Source: DATHWB01 sp041744795
GTDB taxonomy: Bacteria; Actinomycetota; Acidimicrobiia; Spongiisociales; ZC4RG35
Assembly (NCBI GenBank): GCA_041744795.1
Contig: JBGTKD010000068.1
Coordinates: forward strand, 1-7,920
DNA length: 7,920 bases
Direction of reading: 5' to 3'
The notes beneath the pieces were generated by a model that did no database searches, was not told where the DNA came from, and saw only the letters and a list, made by a program, of their open reading frames with translations. Within the stretch, counting starts at the first letter, position 1; each line of letters opens with the position of its first letter. Made by a program: the position numbers and the translations under genes. Positions 1 through 5,867 of this stretch are shown here, one piece after another.

Positions 1-431
1 CGCGGAACGTTGATAATGGCAATTGCCAACACGACATTCTCGATCCGGTTCCCCATCAGGGCGACGACTGCGACGGCAAGGAGAAGCAGCGGGAAGGCCT
101 GAAAACCGTCGAGTCCGCGCATCATCAACTCGCCGAGTCGACCTTTGGCACTGGCTATCAATCCGAGCGGGACGCCAACGATCAGCGAGAACAGGATGCC
201 GATCAAGGCGAGGGGCAGGTCGACCCGAATGCTGGCGATCGTGCGCGAGAGTATGTCGAATCCCACCGGATCGGTCCCAAACAGATACTCCGCGGAAGGA
301 GGCTGCAACGCATCTTGCGGTGCCAGGGCGAGCGGATCTAAGAACACAGGACCGAAGAGTCCCGCGAGCACCAGAATGCCCAGGCCAACGACTGGAAACC
401 ATACCGACGCAGACTTCCGCTTTTTACCCAT
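1..431 (-). CDS. ABC transporter permease, DppC/OppC type (3' end cut by window edge)
   Basis: This is the N-terminal 143 residues of the second inner-membrane permease of a family 5 (peptide/opine/nickel) ABC importer. The ATG at 431-429 lies inside the end of the upstream permease gene (8-base overlap, ATGGGTAA), the usual DppB-DppC coupling. A basic start (MGKKRK) leads into a first membrane helix at about residues 10-30. Then comes the family hallmark LFGTDPVGFDILSR (about 50-63), close to the common LFGTDxxGRDxLSR, followed by helices at about 73-94 and 110-127. The last visible residues, NVPR, are where the ATPase-contacting EAA loop normally begins; the rest of the protein lies beyond position 1. 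It should pair with the neighbouring DppB-type protein to form the channel. The family is clear, but substrate specificity cannot be read from it. Confidence 0.93.
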   Translation of the reverse strand, partial: MGKKRKSASVWFPVVGLGILVLAGLFGPVFLDPLALAPQDALQPPSAEYLFGTDPVGFDILSRTIASIRVDLPLALIGILFSLIVGVPLGLIASAKGRLGELMMRGLDGFQAFPLLLLAVAVVALMGNRIENVVLAIAIINVP

Positions 432-1452
432 AGGTCACGCGAGGGTCGGTGAGCATCACGATGAAGTCGAGCACGATGTAAACGAAGAGGGTCAAGGTCC
501 CAGTGAGCAGTATGAATCCCTGGATTGCCGGCAGGTCGAGGGTGAACATCGAATCGAGCGCCCACGATCCCAATCCCGGCCACGAGAAGATTGATTCGAC
601 GATCGCCGCTCCACCCGCCATGGCGCCGAGGACGATTGCCCCATACGTCAGGATCGGAGTCCGTGAAGCGCGGAACGCGTATCCGAAGACGGTCCACTCC
701 GAGAGCCCAATTGCCCTGGCAAATTCGACCTGTGCCGAATCGAGCGCTCCACTCAATGCGTTCCTCGTGGTCTTGGCGATGTAGGTCGAATAGGCCAGAC
801 CCAAAGTCATAGCTGGCAAAGCGGCATGCTTGAGGGCGGAACCGAGTAAAGCCCAGTCGCGGGCAAGGATTGAGTCGACAATGAGGAAGCCGGTGACCCG
901 AGCGGGAAAACGCTCGAGCAACGAGAGCCTTCCCGTCGGCGATGGCGCCCATTCGAGAACTGCGAAGAGAACATAAATGAGCACCAGGCCGAGGATGAAG
1001 TCCGGAACCGACTGCAGGAAGGTGACCACACCCCTACCCATCCGATCCAGCGGCTTGCCCTCAAAATAGGCCATGACGCCACCGAGCACGAGACCCACGG
1101 TGACGGCGATGGACAACGAGAGCACCATGAGCTCCATAGTGTTGGGGAGCAGGCGGACGATGATGTCCTTGATCGGCTCGCTAGAAAAGTACGAGCGCCC
1201 GAGATCGCCTTCGGTGAGACTGCCAAGGTATGCGAGGTAGCGGTCCGCCAGAGGTCCCGACCGGCCAAGCTCCTCAGTGATGCGTTCTAGTTCTTCCGGT
1301 GTCGCGAAGTCTCCGGCGATTTGGAGTGCGGGGTCACCGGGCAACACGTTGACGATCGCAAAGGAGACCGAGGCGATGAGCAGCATCGACAACGGCACGA
1401 CCGCAATTCTGATTGCAAAAAAGCGCGCGACCCTCCCCCTACCGCTGAGCAC
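424..1452 (-). CDS. ABC transporter permease, DppB/OppB type
   Basis: A 342-residue integral membrane permease, normal length for the DppB family. It has a first helix at about residues 10-35 ending in the family motif LPGDPA (37-42), a periplasmic segment to about residue 100, then five more helices. The EAA loop that docks the ATPase is at about 242-261 (FARAIGLSEWTVFGYAFR). The conserved C-terminal signatures ESIFSWPGLG (286-295) and TDPRVTYG (335-342) are present. The start is GTG, the only plausible one, because the upstream gene's TGA lies in the same frame just two codons before it. The sequence TGAGGAGAAGTG makes that stop part of a ribosome-binding site whose spacing to GTG is short (2 nt after GGAG). 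This implies termination-reinitiation coupling. It overlaps the DppC-type gene by 8 bases. Confidence 0.95.
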   Translation of the reverse strand: MLSGRGRVARFFAIRIAVVPLSMLLIASVSFAIVNVLPGDPALQIAGDFATPEELERITEELGRSGPLADRYLAYLGSLTEGDLGRSYFSSEPIKDIIVRLLPNTMELMVLSLSIAVTVGLVLGGVMAYFEGKPLDRMGRGVVTFLQSVPDFILGLVLIYVLFAVLEWAPSPTGRLSLLERFPARVTGFLIVDSILARDWALLGSALKHAALPAMTLGLAYSTYIAKTTRNALSGALDSAQVEFARAIGLSEWTVFGYAFRASRTPILTYGAIVLGAMAGGAAIVESIFSWPGLGSWALDSMFTLDLPAIQGFILLTGTLTLFVYIVLDFIVMLTDPRVTYG

Positions 1453-1458
1453 TTCTCC

Positions 1459-2724
1459 TCAGACTCCGACTTGTCCCCTACACAACTCATTCATCTCGGC
1501 ATCGGTCAGCCAGAATGGATAAGCCGTTCGCTGAGCAAGGCCATGTCGCATTTCGGCGATAATGGACTGAACAACCTCGTCCGTCGGTTCCAATCCCAAC
1601 TGCCTGAGTTTGGCAGCCACGACAAAGGCGTTGGTCCGCGAATCCCAGACGACCTTCCACTCGCCACCTACGAGCGATGGCGCGAAACAGCCACTCTTAG
1701 CGTCCAGAGCTGTACTGCCGTCGGCTAGGTATCCGATCGCAGAGGGTCCGCCACGCACAAAGAGGTTGGTACCCGTGACCGACTTCAGCGGATGGCGCGG
1801 GATCCGCGAGAGCTCCTCCACGCGCTCTGAAAGCGGAACTAGCGACTCAAGTTTGATCCCAGTGTCGATCCCGTAGTGGAGTGCGAGGGTAAGGACGACT
1901 TCTTCCAGAGCGGCGAACCCGGCCCGGTAGCTGGCGCCATTCACCGCAACATCAGGAGCGATCCCGACGGTGGCTGCGGACACGGCGATGGCGCTCGCCA
2001 TCCCGAAGTCGTCGTGGGTGTGAAGCGTCAGGGGGATTGTTCCAATCCGATCGCGGAGCCTCTCGGCGAACACCCGTATACCGTCGACCGACAGAGAGCA
2101 GTAGCTGTCATACAGATCGATGCGCTTGGCTCCGGCACCGATTGCCGCTTCGATTACCGAGACCATACGGTCGAAGTCAGCCCGTCCGACATCGGCGTAG
2201 CCGAGGACAGTTTGGAGCCCAGACTCGGCCGCGTGGTGGAACGCGTCGAGGAGCCTCGCTACCTGTTCCGCGCGGGCGGTCTCATCAACAGGATCGAACA
2301 GGGGCGCTGCGACTGTCGTGGCGCCGAGGCTGGCCAGCTCGTCAACAATCTCAGGGCCATGCTTCGGATACGTCGACATGTCGTAGAACGGATACGGCAC
2401 GATGGAATCCGAGTAGACCGTGACGTCCAGCTCTGGGAACTGAGCGAGCACCTCTCGTGCAATCCCCGCTTCGTGTTCGTTCGGCTCCCTTGTTCCACCC
2501 CAGTCGACGTTGAGCAGCATCCGACTGACTCCAGACGCCACCAACGCCTCAGCCACGCCCACGAGTTCGACGACAGTGGTTCCTGCTCCTGGAGTGAGAA
2601 GGATCTTGCGGATCGTCCCGTCGTACAGGTCGATTCGGCTTGGGAGTTCGGCGCCCACCCTTTTCACGACCTCGGGTGAGAGGTTTAGTGGGCTGACACG
2701 GGCAAGAGATTCGGGTATCTGCAT
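1459..2724 (-). CDS. DRE-TIM metallolyase superfamily (HMGL-like/isopropylmalate synthase-like) protein with atypical metal site
   Basis: A 421-residue protein with the pyruvate-carboxyltransferase TIM-barrel pattern. Strand 1 reads RIDLYDGTIRK (30-40), matching the canonical DTTLRDG segment. The metal-binding HxH is HTHDDFGMA (235-243). Strand 7 is VNGASYRAGFAALEEV (261-276), most like isopropylmalate/homocitrate synthases. The catalytic Arg (R39) is kept, but the Asp after it is Lys (K40), and the Asn of the usual RAGN is Phe (F270). In human HMG-CoA lyase those positions (D42, N275) are metal ligands along with the two His. The reaction (aldol/Claisen cleavage or condensation of an acid or acyl-CoA) is therefore uncertain. 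I chose ATG 2724 over the GTG 12 bases upstream because a GAGG Shine-Dalgarno sits 6 nt before the ATG and none precedes the GTG. The gene lies between the binding protein and its permeases, an unusual place for an enzyme. Confidence 0.85.
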   Translation of the reverse strand: MQIPESLARVSPLNLSPEVVKRVGAELPSRIDLYDGTIRKILLTPGAGTTVVELVGVAEALVASGVSRMLLNVDWGGTREPNEHEAGIAREVLAQFPELDVTVYSDSIVPYPFYDMSTYPKHGPEIVDELASLGATTVAAPLFDPVDETARAEQVARLLDAFHHAAESGLQTVLGYADVGRADFDRMVSVIEAAIGAGAKRIDLYDSYCSLSVDGIRVFAERLRDRIGTIPLTLHTHDDFGMASAIAVSAATVGIAPDVAVNGASYRAGFAALEEVVLTLALHYGIDTGIKLESLVPLSERVEELSRIPRHPLKSVTGTNLFVRGGPSAIGYLADGSTALDAKSGCFAPSLVGGEWKVVWDSRTNAFVVAAKLRQLGLEPTDEVVQSIIAEMRHGLAQRTAYPFWLTDAEMNELCRGQVGV

Positions 2725-2730
2725 TCGGAT

Positions 2731-2735
2731 CCTCA
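2731..2735 (-). promoter_or_regulatory. Ribosome-binding site that fixes the start of the lyase-like gene
   Basis: The minus strand reads TGAGG here, followed by ATCCGA and then ATG at 2724-2722, giving a 6-nt spacing after GAGG. The in-frame GTG at 2736-2734 would overlap this site and has only pyrimidine-rich hairpin sequence (CCCCCTTCGAAC) before it. The ATG is therefore the better start. Confidence 0.6.
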
Positions 2736-2741
2736 CGTTCG

Positions 2742-2777
2742 AAGGGGGCTCCCGCCAACGCTGACAGGAGCCCCCTT
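2742..2777 (-). other. Intercistronic GC-rich hairpin (structure A)
   Basis: This is a perfect 11-bp inverted repeat. AAGGGGGCTCC at 2777-2767 (minus strand) pairs with GGAGCCCCCTT at 2752-2742 around a 14-nt loop. It sits between the stop of the binding-protein gene (2792) and the ribosome-binding site of the lyase-like gene (2735). No T-run follows on the minus strand, so it does not look like an intrinsic terminator. A hairpin just 3' of a solute-binding-protein gene often protects the upstream message and lowers downstream expression. That role is inferred here from position. Confidence 0.75.
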
Positions 2778-2802
2778 AGTTACCTTCCTGGTCAGCGTTT
2801 GG
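2755..2802 (-). promoter_or_regulatory. Alternative hairpin competing with structure A (possible two-state RNA element)
   Basis: In the transcript, the last codons and stop of the binding-protein gene (2802-2786) can pair with 2769-2755. CC-AACGCTGAC-AGGA pairs with TCCTGTCAGCGTTGG: 15 base pairs, with one unpaired base among 2798-2800 and one at 2790, closing a 16-nt loop. The arm at 2755-2769 is mostly the loop of structure A plus three bases of its 5' arm, so both hairpins cannot form fully at once. A ribosome at the stop codon (2794-2792) would block this structure and favour A. The pairing is read directly from the sequence; a regulatory role is inference. Confidence 0.5.
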
Positions 2803-4492
2803 TCATCGTGTAAACGTACAGCCCTTGCGTCGGGGCGAAATGCTGAGTGTCAGGGTCGATGCTGTCGCTCATCGCCAGCAACACGGTCTTGTCGATCAGC
2901 TCGATGACTGGTAGATCCCGCGCCAGGATCTGACTCATTTCGACTGCGAGGGCATCCCGCTCCGGTCCCGGCGGTGTGTCTCGCAGCCGAATGTTCAGCG
3001 CGTCCAATTCTTCATTGCAGTAATTGGCTGTGTTAATCGCGGAGGTACACGTGTGGGAGATGTTGGTGTTGTAGAAGGCATCGGCGATCGCCGGAATTCC
3101 TCCACCAATCCACGCCTGCTCCTGATGTGCCCGCGTCCGCTCGGTGAATTCGGCTCCAGGGATAACCTTGATTTGGAACCTGACTCCGATGGCAGCCAGC
3201 TGGTTGACCAAGAGCACCGCAGTCTGGTCTACCTCCGGCCCCGGCCGCGTCGGAGAGATGGTCAAGACAGCGTCAATCCCGTCCGGATATCCGGCCTCCG
3301 CTAGCAATTCCCGAGCACGATCGGGGTTGTACTCATAAACGTCGGACTCAGCTCCTGGCGGCATGAAGTTCCGGTGCAAGCCGCCCAGCGAGACGGTGTT
3401 GTACCCCTGGTAGGCGACGGCTAGGAGCTCCTCGCGGTTGATTCCCATCGAGATAGCCTGCCTCACCAGCGGATTCGAGAATGCCGGGTCGCCGTAGTTC
3501 AACGCGACATAGTCGTGTGCCGATGCGAGACACTCGCGCAGGTTGACGCTTTCGTTCGTCTCTAGCCGCTGGTACTGGCCATAAGTGAGGCGATTGGCGA
3601 GATCCACCTCTCCGGCTTCGAGCAACTGGAGTCGAGCTGCGGCATCTGGGATGGCGCGGTACACGATCCTGTCGATGTTTCCGCGTTCGCCGAAGTAGTT
3701 CGGATTCGCCGTGAGGATCGCTTCGCTACCAGGAGTGAAGTCGGCCTCCGTCATGTAGAACGGCCCGAACTCGGCGGTGTTCTTCGAGAGCCAGTCCTCA
3801 GCCCACGGATCGTCTGTCGTGGCGTGCTTCATCGCCTCAGTGCTGTCGTAGATCGCGACCGTGTAGTGAGTGAGTACAACCAAGTCCATCGAACTCGGCG
3901 CCGCCACGTGCAGCTCGAAGGTGCGGTCATCGATGACTGTGATCGGGTCCGGAGCGTAAGTGGCAACGCCGAAGTACAGAAGTCGCGCCACTCCGCTGAG
4001 TTCGATGTTTCGCTCGAAGGTCCATGCGACATCTGCACTCGTCACCGTGTTGCCGTACGGGCTGACAGCCTCCCGCAACGTCATCGTGTAAACGGAGCCG
4101 TCTTCATTCCGCTCCCACGACTCAACGAGTTCACCGCGTACTTGATCAACGGCTGCGAGTTCGTCACAGCCGTTGCCAGCAAGTTCGCCCGTGTCATACA
4201 TGAACAGAGTCCCGTTGCGCTCGAACCCGATGTACCGGGATGGGTCACCGGCGTGCTTGGCAAGATCCAAGTTCGCAGGCACTCCCTCGACCGCCCAAAC
4301 GAACGTCGCGGACTCGGGGGCCTCCGCAGAGGGTTCCTCATCCGAGCCGCCGGCACTCGTTGTTGCTGTCGTGTCGGTCCCGGCCGAGGTCGTCGTGGTT
4401 TCATCCGGGGTCTCTTCACCTCCGCTGCCGCAAGCGGCGAGGACCACCGCTAGCAGAGCCAGGAGCACCAGCCCTTTCGATCGTCGCAACAC
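2792..4492 (-). CDS. ABC transporter solute-binding lipoprotein, family 5 (SBP_bac_5)
   Basis: The extracytoplasmic receptor of the importer, 566 residues. Residues 1-21 form a lipoprotein signal peptide: basic LRRSK, then LVLLALLAVVLAAC with lipidation at C21. A low-complexity Thr/Ser/Glu/Asp linker follows to about residue 61. The family 5 fold then shows GELVESWERNEDGSVYTMTLR (about 120-140, in two parts), TSADVAWTFER (151-161), NPLVRQAISMGINREELL (340-357) and YNPDRARELLAEAGYPDG (388-405). It ends in YTMTKR. The start is GTG 4492, with GGGAGG 6 nt upstream. The open frame extends 48 codons further, but that extension is Arg-rich and would bury the signal peptide. Family members bind peptides, opines, metals, sugars or other solutes; the ligand cannot be predicted. 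It heads the downstream transport unit. Confidence 0.95.
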   Translation of the reverse strand: MLRRSKGLVLLALLAVVLAACGSGGEETPDETTTTSAGTDTTATTSAGGSDEEPSAEAPESATFVWAVEGVPANLDLAKHAGDPSRYIGFERNGTLFMYDTGELAGNGCDELAAVDQVRGELVESWERNEDGSVYTMTLREAVSPYGNTVTSADVAWTFERNIELSGVARLLYFGVATYAPDPITVIDDRTFELHVAAPSSMDLVVLTHYTVAIYDSTEAMKHATTDDPWAEDWLSKNTAEFGPFYMTEADFTPGSEAILTANPNYFGERGNIDRIVYRAIPDAAARLQLLEAGEVDLANRLTYGQYQRLETNESVNLRECLASAHDYVALNYGDPAFSNPLVRQAISMGINREELLAVAYQGYNTVSLGGLHRNFMPPGAESDVYEYNPDRARELLAEAGYPDGIDAVLTISPTRPGPEVDQTAVLLVNQLAAIGVRFQIKVIPGAEFTERTRAHQEQAWIGGGIPAIADAFYNTNISHTCTSAINTANYCNEELDALNIRLRDTPPGPERDALAVEMSQILARDLPVIELIDKTVLLAMSDSIDPDTQHFAPTQGLYVYTMTKR

Positions 4493-4498
4493 TCGATA

Positions 4499-4504
4499 CC
4501 TCCC
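4499..4504 (-). promoter_or_regulatory. Strong ribosome-binding site of the binding-protein gene
   Basis: GGGAGG on the minus strand, then TATCGA, then GTG at 4492. It is the strongest Shine-Dalgarno match in the window and decides the start in favour of the GTG that makes a proper lipoprotein signal peptide. A strong site also fits the high expression expected of a binding protein. Confidence 0.7.
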
Positions 4505-4538
4505 TATTTGGGTCCCATCGGCCCTCGACCGGGGATAC

Positions 4539-4588
4539 ACACTTCGCTGTCCGCATCGGCGTCGTTCATGCCCGAGACCACGAAGTGT
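4539..4588 (-). repeat. Spaced inverted repeat in the leader of the binding-protein gene
   Basis: ACACTTCG at 4539-4546 and CGAAGTGT at 4581-4588 (plus strand) are perfect 8-base inverted copies, 34 bases apart. They lie in the long presumed 5' leader, between the candidate promoter and the GTG start. They could form a leader stem or be two operator half-sites. With this spacing an 8-base match could also be chance. Confidence 0.3.
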
Positions 4589-4603
4589 CCGACCGTGAAT
4601 CCG

Positions 4604-4616
4604 CCGATGGCATCGG
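4604..4616. promoter_or_regulatory. Candidate operator: 13-bp palindrome at the predicted transcription start
   Basis: CCGATG-G-CATCGG is a perfect dyad with 6-base arms and a 1-base centre. It begins directly downstream of the candidate -10 box and is centred where transcription would start, as many repressor operators are. The half-site recurs as CATCGGC at 4516-4522 and 4554-4560, so this 154-bp region holds four copies of CCGATG in either orientation. The hexamer also occurs in coding DNA of the window, which lowers its weight. Confidence 0.35.
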
Positions 4617-4646
4617 ACTGTAATGTTCCGTATCACTGACTCGCAA
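4617..4646 (-). promoter_or_regulatory. Candidate sigma-70-like promoter for the binding protein/lyase/permease unit
   Basis: On the minus strand, TTGCGA (4646-4641) and TACAGT (4622-4617) match four of six consensus positions each, with an 18-base spacer. The site begins right after the MFS stop codon and would start transcription near 4610, leaving a leader of about 118 nt before the GTG. It is placed sensibly at the only sizeable intergenic gap, but is a weak consensus match in GC-rich DNA. Confidence 0.3.
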
Positions 4647-5867
4647 TCAATTGTCCGATATTTCTCTTAGAGCCAGAGATCGAGCGACCAGAACCAACGT
4701 GCCGGCCACCGCCGACAGCGCAGCAGTCACGATCCACGCCGCTCCGAACCCAGCCGCGTCGGCCACGGCGGTGAACACGATGGGGCCAATCACGGCTCCT
4801 GCTGCCGCCGATGAGCTGACGATTCCCGTTACCCGGGCGGGTTCTGAGGGATGCAGCCGAACCGTCGCCAACTGAAGGAGTCCGGGCCAGCCCCACGCCA
4901 CCCCAAAGCCCACACTCACACCTATCAGAGTGACGGGTATCGAGGGGTGGGCGATACCGGCATAACCGAGGGACCCGACAATCATCAAGGTCGCCACCAA
5001 TGTCATGAGTCGCCCGCGTCGCCTATCGGCCAGCCGCCCATACACGAGCCTCATCACAACTGCGATCAGGCTGCCTCCCGCCAAGATCCACCCTGCCCTG
5101 CCCGCGGAGATGCCGCGTTCGACCAGCGTCTCCACAAGAAACATCGTCAGCGGTGCAGTCGACGCAACACCTGCGCCGAACGCCACGCCCAGGATGAAGA
5201 GCCATGCTCGGCGCAGGGAGCGTCGATCGGCGACCACAGGCGGACTTGGCCACATCCGATGACGGTCCAGCGTAGGAATGGTCAGAATCGCGCCGGTGCC
5301 GAGGATGACGAAAGCCCATCGCCAGCCGAGCGAAAGGGCCACGAGCGGCAGAGCAAGACCCGCGACCAGTGAGCTCGCTGGACCAGCCGCTTGCTTGATG
5401 CCGAAAGCGATGCCCTGGCTTTCGGTTCGTACCGCACCGACTAGGAGAGCTGCCATCGCTGGCTGTGCCAGGGCGGAGGAGGCCCCGGCGAGAAACAACG
5501 CCAACCCAAGCGCCCATGTGCCCCGCGCGAAACCGGCGATGAAGAACGTCGCCGCTCCAGTCCCGGCCAGCGCCAACTTAACGCTGATGCGTGGCCCGAG
5601 CCGTTGGACCGCCGATCCAAGCCATGTTCCGGTCAGCGCAACCCCCAGGAAAAATGCAGAGATCTGGAGTCCTACCGCACTCACAGTGATGTCGAGATCG
5701 GCCCTGATTAGCGGTGAAAAGGATCCGACCAACAGAAGCGGGAGCATCACTATCACCGAGATAAGCGCAGTCGATGCGACCGCTCTCCAACTGGTCGCTT
5801 CTACCGCGTGGCCCTCGATTGCGTCCGACGGTCCCTGGTTCATACCCCGGAAGCGCCGTGCCCTCAC
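4647..5867 (-). CDS. Major facilitator superfamily transporter
   Basis: A 406-residue membrane protein of the usual MFS size with about 12 predicted helices in two halves. The first helix spans about residues 30-52. The second starts near 65 and is followed by the basic loop GSAVQRLGPRI (84-94). The segment FGIKQAAGPASS (155-166) resembles the GxKQxGxP motif common in actinobacterial MFS carriers. A central cytoplasmic loop lies at about 200-220, and a motif-A-like loop GRLADRRRGR (277-286) follows in the second half. The C-terminus is short and cytoplasmic. The GTG start at 5867 makes a 4-base GTGA overlap with the amidase stop, so the two are translationally coupled. An ATG at 5843 (codon 9) is an alternative with a poor ribosome-binding site. 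Cotranslation with the amidase suggests it moves the amidase's substrate or product; direction and substrate are unknown. Confidence 0.92.
   Translation of the reverse strand: MRARRFRGMNQGPSDAIEGHAVEATSWRAVASTALISVIVMLPLLLVGSFSPLIRADLDITVSAVGLQISAFFLGVALTGTWLGSAVQRLGPRISVKLALAGTGAATFFIAGFARGTWALGLALFLAGASSALAQPAMAALLVGAVRTESQGIAFGIKQAAGPASSLVAGLALPLVALSLGWRWAFVILGTGAILTIPTLDRHRMWPSPPVVADRRSLRRAWLFILGVAFGAGVASTAPLTMFLVETLVERGISAGRAGWILAGGSLIAVVMRLVYGRLADRRRGRLMTLVATLMIVGSLGYAGIAHPSIPVTLIGVSVGFGVAWGWPGLLQLATVRLHPSEPARVTGIVSSSAAAGAVIGPIVFTAVADAAGFGAAWIVTAALSAVAGTLVLVARSLALREISDN

Noticed and set aside
1876..2679. Long open frame on the plus strand opposite the lyase-like gene
   Set aside because: It is antisense to a gene with clear DRE-TIM motifs; its translation is Arg/Asp/Gly-rich with no recognisable domain. 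Such frames are common opposite GC-rich genes.
2742..2777. Intrinsic (Rho-independent) terminator after the binding-protein gene
   Set aside because: The stem is strong, but no T-run follows on the transcribed minus strand (next bases CGAACG), and the next gene starts within 20 bases. It fits a stability or attenuation hairpin better.
3824..4453. Open frame on the plus strand opposite the binding-protein N-terminal half
   Set aside because: It mirrors conserved family 5 sequence on the other strand, and its Arg-rich composition is typical of an antisense frame.
4173..4598. Thr/Ser/Glu-rich coding stretch considered as a tandem DNA repeat
   Set aside because: It encodes the low-complexity linker after the lipidated Cys of the binding protein. 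The codons vary, with no fixed repeat unit, so it is ordinary lipoprotein linker sequence.
4493..4636. In-frame N-terminal extension of the binding-protein gene by 48 codons
   Set aside because: The extension is Arg/His-rich, has no ribosome-binding site of note, and would place the lipoprotein signal peptide internally. The GTG at 4492 has GGGAGG at ideal spacing.
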